Shown: piece by piece, positions 1 to 8,302 of the stretch
Layout: the number at the start of each line of letters is the position of its first letter
How positions within the stretch are numbered: the first letter of the stretch is position 1
Assembly (NCBI RefSeq): GCF_000613805.1
Contig: NZ_BAJR01000035.1
Coordinates: 1 to 34,266, forward strand
DNA from: Phocaeicola paurosaccharolyticus JCM 15092
GTDB taxonomy: Bacteria > Bacteroidota > Bacteroidia > Bacteroidales > Bacteroidaceae
DNA: 34,266 nt
Reading direction: 5' to 3'
The notes under the pieces: model-generated
Told to the model about the DNA's origin: nothing
The model's input: only the letters and a program-made list of their open reading frames with translations
Databases searched by the model: none
Translations under genes and position numbers: made by a program

Positions 1-144
1 AAAATATATTATAAATAGTCCTCATACATGTAGTATTTATCATAAATATTACAATAATTGTATAATAGAGAAATAAATATCCTTTATCAATTGCGGATCA
101 TTTAGTCAGCTTGAACTGTAGTCTGAATAATGCTTTAGCAGCAT

Positions 145-184
145 AAAAAAGAGGCTGCACTAGAATCACTTCTAACGTAGCCTC
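145..184 (-). terminator. Intrinsic terminator of the trx-RND efflux operon
   Basis: Read on the minus strand, GAGGCT pairs with AGCCTC, and an inner TTAGAA/TTCTAG-like pairing extends the stem. Six T residues (plus-strand A at 145-150) follow. It lies about 50 bases beyond the stop of the RND pump gene, where the five-gene minus-strand unit should end. Confidence 0.85.
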
Positions 185-234
185 GGAGGAACTCAATATA
201 AAACTATAATTTAAAGTTGTCAGTCATCAATATC

Positions 235-3200
235 TTATTTTACTTTCTTCTTTAGCATCTTGTAATATAACAGTGGTATAACTACCAGTGTTAGCAAGGT
301 GGATGTAATTGATCCTCCTATAAGTGATATTGCAAGACCTTGGAAGATAGGATCGAAGAGCATTACAAAAGCTCCTAATACCACACTACCTGCAGTCAGA
401 ATGATTGGAGTAGTACGTACAGCTCCTGATTCAATGATAGCCTGCTTTAAAGGTACTCCTTGTTTCAAGCGGATATCGATGAAGTCAATAAGCAATATAG
501 AGTTACGTACCATCACACCGGCCAAGGCAATGAATCCAATCATTGATGGCGCACTGAAGTAGGCTCCCATAACCAAATGTCCCAATACAATACCAATCAG
601 TGATAGAGGAATGGCTGCCAGTTGGACAAACGGTGTCACAAAACTCTGGAACCATGCTACAATCAATATATAGATAATTATCAATACAAAGACGAATGCC
701 AATCCTAAGTCACGGAATACCTCGTATGTAATCTTCCATTCACCATCCCATTTCAGAGAGTAGTTGTCTTCTGAGTCAGGTTGCTGACTGAACTGCTCCT
801 CAATAGAATATCCGTCAGGTAACTTAATCTGCTTCAATCCATCGGCGGCATCAAGCATAGCATATATAGGACTTTCAAGGTCGCCTGCTATCTCTGTCAT
901 CACATATACCACTCTCTTCTGGTTCTTACGCATGATACTCTTCTGCTTTTCACCTTCAGAGACAGTAACAATATGATTTAGTGGAACAGACAGTCCCTTC
1001 TCATTCACTACATTTAGCCCTAACACCTCGTTTACATTCGACTGGTCTGCCTCAGGAATCTGGAGGGTCACTCCTACCTGATTAACCATTGATGGCTGAT
1101 GAAGTATTCCTACCGGCATCCCTGACAAGGCGCCGGTCACCGACTGTACCACCTGAGAATTAGGAATACCTAACTTCATTGATTTGTCCTTGTCAACTGT
1201 AAATTTATACTCTTTCTGGTCACTCTCTACATTCCAGTCAACATCGACCACATTGTCAGTACCACTAAGTATAGATTTGATCTTTTCTGCTATCTCCACC
1301 TGCTTATTATAATCTGGTCCGTAAACCTCAGCAACAAGTGTTGACATCACCGGAGGACCGGGAGGAACTTCCACCACCTTCACATTAGCATTATATCTTT
1401 TACCTATTGACTGTAAGCCGCTACGCATTGATTTTGCAATATCATGACTCTGCAAGCTTCTCTCTCCCTTATCTATAAGGTTCACCTGGATATCAGCAAC
1501 ATTATCTCCTTTGCGCATATCGTAGTGGCGCACAAGACCGTTGAAGTTTATCGGTGCTGCTGTTCCTGCATATATCTGATAGTTTGTAACATACTCATTT
1601 TTGCTTACATATGATGCAAGTTCCTGTGCTACAGCATTTGTACGTTCCAATGTTGTACCTTCTGGCATATCTATTATCACTTGGAATTCATTCTTATTAT
1701 CGAATGGGAGCATCTTTACAGGTACAGTTCTAGTATAGAAAAGTACTAGTGAACCTAACATGATGGCAGTAAGGCTACTCATAAATATCCAGCGTTTCTT
1801 ACGACTTTCAAGGAAAGGCACTGTAATTGCTGAATACCACTTGTATATGCGTGTCTTTTCCAGCTCTCGATACTCTTCTTCATCACTTTCCTCTTTATGA
1901 TTCTTACCCTTATATCTTAAGAACAGGTAACCGAAATATGGAGTAAGCGTCAAAGCTACCAACAGTGAGAATATCATGGCAATTGATGAACCGATTGGCA
2001 TCGGGCTCATGTAAGGGCCCATCATACCGGAAACGAATGCCATTGGCAACACAGCTGCAATAACAGTTAGAGTTGCAAGGATTGTTGGATTACCTACTTC
2101 ATTAATAGCATATATTGCTGCTTGCAAAGGAGGCAATTTCTTCATCTTAAAGTGCCGATACATATTCTCTGCAATGATGATTGAGTCGTCGGTAACAATA
2201 CCCGTGACAAACACCAGTGCAAAGAGCGTTATTCGATTCAGCGTATATCCCAAGAAGTAGTATGCAAAAAGTGTAAGAGCAAATGTGATAGGTACTGACA
2301 TGAATACTACCAGACCTCCTCTCCAGCCCATAGCCAGCATAACGAATACTGTTACTGCTAGAATTGCAATTGACAAGTGCAGTAATAGCTCAGAAACTTT
2401 ATGTGAAGCTGTCAATCCATAGTTACGTGTTACCTCTACATTCAGATCTTTTGTGATGAGATCGCTCTTCATCTTGTCGACTTTACTGATAAGAATATCG
2501 GCAAGTTTCATGGCATCTGCACCATTCTTCTTTGCAATAGAGATAGTTACAGCCTCGTGTAAACCTAGATTCTTACTCTGTTTATCACCATCTGCTGAAC
2601 CATAGCCGAAGCTAACATAATTATCTGGAATACGCGGACCATCTTCAATTGTTGCTATCTGATAAAGATATATTGGTTGCTGATCCTTTGTTCCAACAAT
2701 TGTATTCTTTATCTCCTCTGCATCTGAGAAGAAATTACCTGTCTCTACAGAGTATACAGCATCATTATTTACAATGTTTCCACTCTGCATCTGTGCATTG
2801 TTGGCCTGAAGAGACTTAGCAATGGTACTCATGTCAACATTGCTTTCAGCCATCTTATCCTTATCCAGCCATACACTTACCTGACGGCTCTGTCCGCCTG
2901 TAACCTCAACATGAGCTACATCTTTTACCTTCTTTATTTCGTTTGCTACAACCTCTGCGACCTGTCTTATCTGATAGCCGTTCATTTTATCACTCCAAAT
3001 AGTAAATGCGAGAGCGGGCACATCGTCGATAGTACGGGTTTTGACTAAAGGCATTGTAACACCTTGAGGCATGCGGTCCATGTTCTTCATCAACTCATTG
3101 TATAACTTAACCAATGAATTTTCAAGGTTCTCACCAACATAGAACTGTACTGTGAGCATACCCATACCATTCATAGATGTTGAGTATACATCTTCCACAC

Positions 3201-3441
3201 CCTTTATATTTGATACAATCTTCTCTATAGGTTGTATTACGCTGCTTTCTACCTCTGCAGGAGAAGCTCCCGGATAGCCGATCATTATGTCAGCCATTGG
3301 TACCTCTATCTGCGGCTCCTCTTCACGAGGGATTAGATAGATGCTGAATGCTCCTAATAGCAGGAAAGCTATCATAAGCAGCAGACTCAGTTTCGAGCCT
3401 ATGAATGCCTTGGCTATTCTACCTGAAATTCCTTCTTTCAT
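235..3441 (-). CDS. RND-family efflux pump permease (AcrB/CusA-like inner membrane subunit)
   Basis: This 1068-residue protein has the full length of a proton-driven RND permease. The first membrane helix is near residues 15-36. It is followed by a periplasmic porter domain that includes the family motif GYPGASPAEVE. Central helices carry the paired acidic residues of the proton relay in GIVTDDSIIIAEN (about residues 412-425). A second porter half follows, then a C-terminal helix bundle ending in a basic KMLKKKVK tail. The start lies 12 bases after the stop of the fusion-protein gene, so the two are co-transcribed. It should form the inner-membrane engine of a tripartite exporter with the next two genes upstream. 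The substrate (drug, metal or other) cannot be read from the sequence; the CusA metal-methionine signature is not evident to me. The reading frame is intact. Confidence 0.95.
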   Translation of the reverse strand: MKEGISGRIAKAFIGSKLSLLLMIAFLLLGAFSIYLIPREEEPQIEVPMADIMIGYPGASPAEVESSVIQPIEKIVSNIKGVEDVYSTSMNGMGMLTVQFYVGENLENSLVKLYNELMKNMDRMPQGVTMPLVKTRTIDDVPALAFTIWSDKMNGYQIRQVAEVVANEIKKVKDVAHVEVTGGQSRQVSVWLDKDKMAESNVDMSTIAKSLQANNAQMQSGNIVNNDAVYSVETGNFFSDAEEIKNTIVGTKDQQPIYLYQIATIEDGPRIPDNYVSFGYGSADGDKQSKNLGLHEAVTISIAKKNGADAMKLADILISKVDKMKSDLITKDLNVEVTRNYGLTASHKVSELLLHLSIAILAVTVFVMLAMGWRGGLVVFMSVPITFALTLFAYYFLGYTLNRITLFALVFVTGIVTDDSIIIAENMYRHFKMKKLPPLQAAIYAINEVGNPTILATLTVIAAVLPMAFVSGMMGPYMSPMPIGSSIAMIFSLLVALTLTPYFGYLFLRYKGKNHKEESDEEEYRELEKTRIYKWYSAITVPFLESRKKRWIFMSSLTAIMLGSLVLFYTRTVPVKMLPFDNKNEFQVIIDMPEGTTLERTNAVAQELASYVSKNEYVTNYQIYAGTAAPINFNGLVRHYDMRKGDNVADIQVNLIDKGERSLQSHDIAKSMRSGLQSIGKRYNANVKVVEVPPGPPVMSTLVAEVYGPDYNKQVEIAEKIKSILSGTDNVVDVDWNVESDQKEYKFTVDKDKSMKLGIPNSQVVQSVTGALSGMPVGILHQPSMVNQVGVTLQIPEADQSNVNEVLGLNVVNEKGLSVPLNHIVTVSEGEKQKSIMRKNQKRVVYVMTEIAGDLESPIYAMLDAADGLKQIKLPDGYSIEEQFSQQPDSEDNYSLKWDGEWKITYEVFRDLGLAFVFVLIIIYILIVAWFQSFVTPFVQLAAIPLSLIGIVLGHLVMGAYFSAPSMIGFIALAGVMVRNSILLIDFIDIRLKQGVPLKQAIIESGAVRTTPIILTAGSVVLGAFVMLFDPIFQGLAISLIGGSITSTLLTLVVIPLLYYKMLKKKVK

Positions 3442-3453
3442 AGTTCTATCTGA

Positions 3454-4533
3454 TTATTTTGTTACTAATACTTTTATACCGTTATATAGTTTTGTACCAT
3501 TCAGTCGGATTATCTGCTCATTTTCATTCAAGCCTGAGATAACCTCTACCAAATCACCATTCTTCTTACCCAGACGTACCCAGCGTAACATAGCTTCCTG
3601 ATCTGGAGTTACAACATAGAGGCCTGTCAGTTGGTCACGTTTCACTATAGAAGATGACTCTACCCAAATCTCCTTTAGACTCTCCTTATCATATTTGCCT
3701 GCAATCTGAATACCGGCATACATTCCTGCATGTAGATTATATTTAGCTTCCTGATCAATGGCAATTCTTATTCCGTATTGTCCTCCTGTCATTGCTGACG
3801 ATGGACTTATCTCGCTTATTTTTCCTGAAATATTCTTGTTGAGTGACTTTATCCCGATAGTTACAACGTCACCGACTTTGATAGATGATATATAGTTCTC
3901 AGGTACTGAAGCCTTAACCTCCATGTCGCCTGTCTGTTCCATTGTCAACAGAGGCATTCCTGGATTAGCCATGCTACCCTCGTCAATCATTTTACCTGTT
4001 ATTGTTCCTGAGAATGGAGCTCTGATATGTGTATATGCAAGCATTGCATTCACTTCGTTTAATCCCTGGCGAGCCATCTGCAACTTAGACTGGATAGAGA
4101 TATTGTTCAGCTCCATATTCTCCAGCTCCTTGTCGGATACGCTTTTCTGAGCATGCAACTGTTTGAAACGGCTATAGTCACGTTCAGCGTTCTTTGCAGC
4201 TGCTTCAGCTTCAGAAACCATTGCCTTAGCCTGTGCCTTTTTAGCATTCAGGTCGTCACTGTTTATGACAAGTAGAAGTTGTCCCTCTTTAACTTTATCG
4301 CCCTGTTTGACCTTAATCTGGTCAACATATCCCATCATGCGTGTACTGATTACTGCAGTCTGCTTTGCTGATACCATTCCGCTGATGAACATTCCACCAT
4401 CATGAAGAAGTGTCGGCGTATAAGTAGTAACTGCTACGGGTTTATCTTTTGCTTCGCTCTCCGATTTTGATGAACAAGAAGAGAAGATCAAAGCAGCCAT
4501 TAGTGTTGGATATATTATTAATCTGGTTTTCAT
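3454..4533 (-). CDS. RND efflux periplasmic adaptor (membrane fusion) lipoprotein
   Basis: The 359-residue protein starts with a lipoprotein signal (lipobox FSSC, Cys near residue 20). A barrel-sandwich/lipoyl half follows (GYVDQIKVKQGDKVKEGQ), then a long alpha-hairpin rich in Ala, Glu and Lys (about residues 100-165). The second lipoyl half is THIRAPFSGTITGKMIDEG, followed by beta-barrel and membrane-proximal domains. This is the HlyD/AcrA order. It bridges the RND permease to the TolC-type channel. It lies 7 bases after the TolC-family gene and 12 bases before the permease, inside one operon. Nothing looks truncated. Confidence 0.94.
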   Translation of the reverse strand: MKTRLIIYPTLMAALIFSSCSSKSESEAKDKPVAVTTYTPTLLHDGGMFISGMVSAKQTAVISTRMMGYVDQIKVKQGDKVKEGQLLLVINSDDLNAKKAQAKAMVSEAEAAAKNAERDYSRFKQLHAQKSVSDKELENMELNNISIQSKLQMARQGLNEVNAMLAYTHIRAPFSGTITGKMIDEGSMANPGMPLLTMEQTGDMEVKASVPENYISSIKVGDVVTIGIKSLNKNISGKISEISPSSAMTGGQYGIRIAIDQEAKYNLHAGMYAGIQIAGKYDKESLKEIWVESSSIVKRDQLTGLYVVTPDQEAMLRWVRLGKKNGDLVEVISGLNENEQIIRLNGTKLYNGIKVLVTK

Positions 4534-4540
4534 TGCTTAT

Positions 4541-5873
4541 TTATTTGATGGTGGTTAGTAATTCTTGGTAATATCTGGTAATGTTGTAGGTCATGACTGC
4601 TTGTGCCAAACCTAACTGCTGTTGTGAAAGTTGTGCCTGAGAGGTCAGTAGATCTGTAGTACTTGCCAACCCTTCTTTGTAGCGGTTGTTGGTTATACGC
4701 AATGCCTCATAAGCATGCTCTACACTGCTCTGTTGTTTCCTAATCTCAATATTCAGATCCTGAATATCACGTGCAGTCTTGTTAACTTCCAGTTTGCTCT
4801 TGTCAATGTAATCGTCAACCTCTCTCTTCATCTTATCTCTCTGAAATATAGCTGAGCGCACCTTGCTTCTGTTCTGGTTACCAGAGAATATTGTCCAACT
4901 AAGGTTTATGCCTGCTAAGTATGAATCATTCTGAAACTTGAATATTTTGGAATCATTCAATTGGTAGCTTCCGAAAGCATTAATCTTTGGTAGGAAGTTC
5001 ATCGCTGACGATTTTACCATTGCTTTTGATGCATCCAATGCACTCTGCATAGCCATCACATCTGATCTGTTCATAGAGAATTCAGGTGAGACTTCCAGAT
5101 TTGATTTCTGTTCTAATGAATCGGTAATATAAAGTTGACTTTTACTATCATCGCCACCATTCATTAGTAGGTTAAGACCATCGGATGCATTTGCAATATT
5201 ACTTTCTGCTTTTGCTAAGGCACTTTCGATAGTGTTTACCTGTACCTGAGCATTCAGAACGTCTGATTTCTGCACCAATCCTTTATTGTAAAAGTTCTCT
5301 ACACTCTGGTGAATCTGCTTAACATCAACTAGTGTACGACTTAATATCTCGCGTGCCTGATATGCGAACTGCAACTGTGTATATGCCTTCTGAACTTCGA
5401 AGCTAATGTAATCTTTCATATAAGCTGCTTTATACTTATATACTTCATCCTGTTTCTTTGCAGCCTTACGTGCATATATCAAATCAAGATTTACAAGTGG
5501 CATCTTAACATCCACTGAAGCTCCATAATTCTGTGTGGCACCCGGATTATTTAATTTTGATGGGTCAAAATCTGCAGCTGCAACACTCTCTTGTTGTAAT
5601 AGAAATCCAAAGGCATTCAATGGATTGTTGGTTGTCAAGGCAGTATATCCAACCGATACCTGAGGAAGAAAGATTGCATCAGTCTGGTGATAGTCTGCAT
5701 TAGCTACTTTTCTGTCCAGTTCTGCTATCTGAATATTATTGTTGTTTTTTACTGCTATATTCACTGCCTGGTTTAGTTCGAGGTGTTTTGCCTCCTGAGC
5801 GGAAACCGCCAGGGGCAAAAACGAAACCTGTCACAAACATAGATATAGTCTTCAGTTTAGTTATTATGTTCAT
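4541..5873 (-). CDS. TolC-family outer membrane efflux protein, frameshifted within the signal peptide
   Basis: The mature part (about 425 residues, open from 5818 down to 4541) has two tandem halves of long alpha-helical hairpins with the OEP repeat pattern: LELNQAVNIAVKNN at the N-terminus, and NNRYKEGLASTTDLLTSQAQ near the end. It is the outer-membrane duct of the tripartite pump. The natural start is the ATG at 5873-5871, beginning MNIITKLKTISMFVTGFV, a good signal-peptide core. The frame is lost by one extra base near the A5/G4 run at 5812-5821. Removing one base joins it to LPLAVSAQEAKHLEL, which has a normal cleavage site (VSA-Q). As written, only a TTG start at 5818 would give the mature domain, without export. 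The error could be in the sequence or a real slippage site. Confidence 0.88.
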
Positions 5874-5889
5874 AGTGCTATGGTTCAAC

Positions 5890-6330
5890 TTATTTGAGAA
5901 GATTTGAATCTATTGTCTTTTTTAACTCTGCTTTTGGTAAAGCTCCTTGTGCCATAATAGGCTTTCCTCTTTTAGGAATAAAGAGTATTGATGGAATGCT
6001 CTGTATGCCGAACATCGTTGCCAATTCTCTCTCCTTGTCTACATCTACTTTATAGAACTGTACTTTACCGTTATACTCTTTAGCAAGTTGTTCCATTATT
6101 GGAGATAGTCGCTTGCAAGGTCCGCACCATGTTGCGTAGAAATCAATAATAGTTGGTTTGTTCCCAAGGAATTTCCAATCTTTGTTTTTCTCTAAATCAG
6201 CAACTTTTTTAGTAAATTCGGATTTAGTAATCTCTTTCACCACTTGAGCAGATGCTCCTTGTGTTGACACTAATCCCATCATTAATAGTATGATTGCTAA
6301 AAAGCTATATTTAATTTTTATTGTTTTCAT
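5890..6330 (-). CDS. Exported thioredoxin-fold protein
   Basis: The protein has 146 residues. An N-terminal signal segment (a hydrophobic run LAIILLMMGL, then a GASAQ cleavage region near residue 28) is followed by one thioredoxin domain with the active site ATWCGPCKR and the cis-proline motif QSIPSILFIP. It should act as a thiol-disulfide oxidoreductase in the periplasm. Its C-terminal half is very close to the cytosolic paralogue 6 bases upstream (both contain GALPK and end in LLK), so the pair looks like a tandem duplication in which one copy gained export. It sits 16 bases before the TolC start. The reductant and partner are unknown. A CGPC motif suggests a reductant-type thioredoxin rather than a DsbA-type oxidase. 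Confidence 0.92.
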   Translation of the reverse strand: MKTIKIKYSFLAIILLMMGLVSTQGASAQVVKEITKSEFTKKVADLEKNKDWKFLGNKPTIIDFYATWCGPCKRLSPIMEQLAKEYNGKVQFYKVDVDKERELATMFGIQSIPSILFIPKRGKPIMAQGALPKAELKKTIDSNLLK

Positions 6331-6336
6331 ATCTGC

Positions 6337-6693
6337 TTATTTTAATAAGATGTCATTTATTGTATTCTTTAACTGAACTTTTGGTAAAGCTCCTTGTAAC
6401 ATTCCGGGGTTACCTGTAAGAGGAATGAATAAAAGTGATGGAACGCTGCGGATGTTAAACAACTCTGATAATTTGCTCTCTTGGTCAACATCTACTTTGT
6501 AGAAGTCTACTTTTCCTTCATACTCTTCTGAAAGTTCATCTAATATTGGAGAAAGCATCTTGCAAGGTCCACACCATGTTGCGAAGAAATCGATTATTGC
6601 CGGACGTTCTCCTAAAAATTTCCACTCGTTACCATTTTCCAGGTTAGCTACTTTCTTGTTAAACTCTGCTGTTGTTAATACTGTTGCTTTCAT
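6337..6693 (-). CDS. trxA: Thioredoxin
   Basis: The 118-residue product, started at the ATG at 6693, begins MKATVLTTAEFNKKVAN. It carries FFATWCGPCKML with the redox Cys pair and RSVPSLLFIP with the cis-proline. A longer frame upstream of 6693 would run through the promoter and operator region and adds no thioredoxin homology, so it is rejected. There is no signal peptide, so the protein is cytosolic. It is the first gene of the unit running down to 235. It faces oxyR across a 124-base gap holding an OxyR-type operator, which implies peroxide-responsive expression. The first two genes share about half or more of their residues by eye. Confidence 0.93.
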   Translation of the reverse strand: MKATVLTTAEFNKKVANLENGNEWKFLGERPAIIDFFATWCGPCKMLSPILDELSEEYEGKVDFYKVDVDQESKLSELFNIRSVPSLLFIPLTGNPGMLQGALPKVQLKNTINDILLK

Positions 6694-6747
6694 AATTTCT
6701 AATTTTATATTGATTGTTTTTTGTTGTTTATCTCTCTTTTGTTGATG

Positions 6748-6778
6748 CAAATATATTGGGCTTTTAATAGGAGCACAA
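6748..6778 (-). promoter_or_regulatory. Predicted promoter of the trx-RND operon
   Basis: On the minus strand a -33 TTG (6778-6776) is followed after 20 bases by TATATTTG (6755-6748), which matches the Bacteroidetes -7 consensus TAnnTTTG. The thioredoxin ATG lies 54 bases downstream of the -7. The -33 touches the outer edge of the OxyR-type operator (6778-6813), a placement that suits activation. Confidence 0.65.
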
Positions 6779-6813
6779 CAGCTTTTTGCTATCTTTGTAT
6801 AGCTAAAAACTAT
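6778..6813. promoter_or_regulatory. Tandem OxyR-type operator between trx and oxyR
   Basis: Two adjacent 15-bp elements are seen: ACAGCTTTTTGCTAT (6778-6792) and ATAGCTAAAAACTAT (6799-6813), 6 bases apart. The second matches the enterobacterial OxyR half-operator ATAGnTnnnAnCTAT at every fixed position. The first has two mismatches. Placement beside oxyR supports autoregulation and control of the divergent trx operon. The spacer is 6 rather than the classical 7 bases. Confidence 0.65.
6790..6797 (+). promoter_or_regulatory. -7 element of oxyR, embedded in the operator
   Basis: TATCTTTG matches TAnnTTTG and lies 20 bases before the oxyR ATG. It sits between and partly within the two operator elements, so bound OxyR would occlude it. 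No clear -33 is visible. Confidence 0.5.
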
Positions 6814-6817
6814 CATT

Positions 6818-7747
6818 ATGACTTTACAACAGATGGAATATATTGTGGCTTTGGATACATATCGCCACTTTGTCTTAGCAGCTGAGTCATGTGGAGTGAC
6901 TCAACCCTCATTGAGTGCCATGGTCCAAAAGCTGGAGGAGGAATTGGATGTGACACTTTTCAATCGTGATAAAAAGAATATCACTCCCACTCCTATTGGT
7001 GAAAAGGTGATTGCACAAGCACATATATTGCTGAAAGAGGCAGAACGTGTAAAGGAACTTATATCTGATGAGGTTGAGAGCATGTCAGGCAATCTTCATA
7101 TTGGTATGTTGCCTACAATCTCTCCCTACCTGGTACCCGACTTTATCTTAAGTTTCAAACAGAAGTTTCCAAAGATGAATCTGGTTATTGAAGAGAAGGA
7201 GAATGCAGCTTTACTCAATGATATTGCTCTTGGCAGTATAGATATGGCGATAACGACCTCTCCCGAAGCTGGAGGAAAATTCCTCGAGATACCTGTTTAC
7301 AAGGAGCCATTCGTTGGATACTTCTCGTGTGCTTGTAAAGATACTCTGAAGATGATTTCTGAAGGGAAACTTCCTGCAGAACATATGTGGATACTAAAGG
7401 AGGGACATTGTGTTCCTAATGGAGCCCTTAACTTCTGCGACGATAAGAGTGTGGGAAATCATACATATGAGGCAGGCAGCATAGAGACGCTTATCCGAAT
7501 AGTTGACAGGAATGGTGGGTTTACAATTATTCCTCAACTGCACACAAATTTCTTGACGGCGGAGCAGAAGAAAAATATACACTCTCTTGATCATATACCT
7601 GCAGCGTCACGTCTTATATCAATCGTAATCAAGGAGGACTTTATTCGTGAAAGAGTAGTCAATGCGGTTTATAATGTGATGAAAGATGTCATCCCAGCAG
7701 AAATGTTGGATGAGGGTACTAAATCAAGATCTATCAAGCTTAGATAA
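6818..7747 (+). CDS. oxyR: Peroxide-sensing LysR-type regulator OxyR
   Basis: The 309-residue LysR-family protein has an N-terminal winged helix-turn-helix (about residues 1-60, AAESCGVTQPSLSAMVQKLE) and a LysR substrate/regulatory domain. The redox pair is visible: KEGHCVPNGALNFCDDK places Cys198 and Cys207 nine residues apart, as in Escherichia coli OxyR (Cys199 and Cys208). It should sense hydrogen peroxide by disulfide formation and switch transcription of oxidative-stress genes. The leader is very short, with the operator ending 4 bases before the ATG and no clear ribosome site. Divergent neighbours are two thioredoxins, which fits a redox regulon. Confidence 0.93.
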   Translation: MTLQQMEYIVALDTYRHFVLAAESCGVTQPSLSAMVQKLEEELDVTLFNRDKKNITPTPIGEKVIAQAHILLKEAERVKELISDEVESMSGNLHIGMLPTISPYLVPDFILSFKQKFPKMNLVIEEKENAALLNDIALGSIDMAITTSPEAGGKFLEIPVYKEPFVGYFSCACKDTLKMISEGKLPAEHMWILKEGHCVPNGALNFCDDKSVGNHTYEAGSIETLIRIVDRNGGFTIIPQLHTNFLTAEQKKNIHSLDHIPAASRLISIVIKEDFIRERVVNAVYNVMKDVIPAEMLDEGTKSRSIKLR

Positions 7748-7752
7748 TATCT

Positions 7753-7773
7753 CCTGTATATTATCTCTACAGG
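7753..7773. terminator. Weak hairpin between convergent oxyR and ybaK
   Basis: CCTGTA pairs with TACAGG around a 9-base loop, 6 bases past the oxyR stop. There is no T tract, so function as a terminator is doubtful. Confidence 0.3.
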
Positions 7774-7783
7774 ATTCAGAAGA

Positions 7784-8262
7784 CTAAAAGAGTGTACATA
7801 TTTCAGCTCTGCTTTCCTTTATAAGATCTTGGGGAGCTAGCCTGATCTGAAGACCGCGTATTCCAGCACTTACATAGATATATGTAAAGTCATTGCAGCT
7901 GGCATGTATATATGTTGGGAAATGTTTTTTCATTCCTATAGGTGAACAGCCGCCACGTATATATCCGGTAAGAGGAAGAAGCTCTTTCATAGGTATTAGG
8001 TCGCACTTCTTGTTGCCCGAAACTTTAGCAGCTAACTTAAGGTCAATCTCATGTTCACCTGGAATAACGCAAACAAAATAGCCGGATTTCTCTCCATGTA
8101 GCACCAATGTCTTAAAGACTTGCTCTATATCTTCGCCTAAACTTTCTGCACATGTATTGCGCTAAGGTCGTTCTCATCCACATCATATGGGATAAGTTCA
8201 TACTTTACTTTCGCCTTATCGAGTAGTCTTGCAACATTTGTTTTTGATATCTTCTCTTTCAT
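7784..8262 (-). pseudogene. ybaK: YbaK/EbsC-type Cys-tRNA(Pro)/aminoacyl-tRNA deacylase, frameshifted
   Basis: From the ATG at 8262 the product begins MKEKISKTNVARLLDKAKV and runs to ENDLSAIHV, then meets a stop. One missing base between 8149 and 8150 restores AESLGEDIEQVFKTLVLHGE and the rest, for a normal total of 159 residues. The second half shows the family features: a conserved Lys region (AAKVSGNKKCDLIPMKEL), GYIRGGCSPIGMKKHFPTYI and GIRGLQIRLAPQDLI. The family hydrolyses mischarged Cys-tRNA(Pro) and related mischarged tRNAs. It starts 40 bases after the uvrA stop on the same strand, so it may be expressed with uvrA. The indel may be a sequence error, because both halves are well conserved. 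Confidence 0.88.
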
Positions 8263-8302
8263 AACACACTATTTCCCGAATCTTTATTACTAAGTAGGAA
8301 CT

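Noticed and set aside
299..562. Open frames antisense to the RND permease gene
   Set aside because: They mirror the codons of the real gene, lack ribosome sites and show no family features. The same applies to antisense frames over uvrA, uvrB, uxaC, the transposases and the histidine kinase.
6694..6816. N-terminally extended thioredoxin starting at 6816
   Set aside because: The extension reads through the OxyR operator and promoter and adds residues unlike any thioredoxin.
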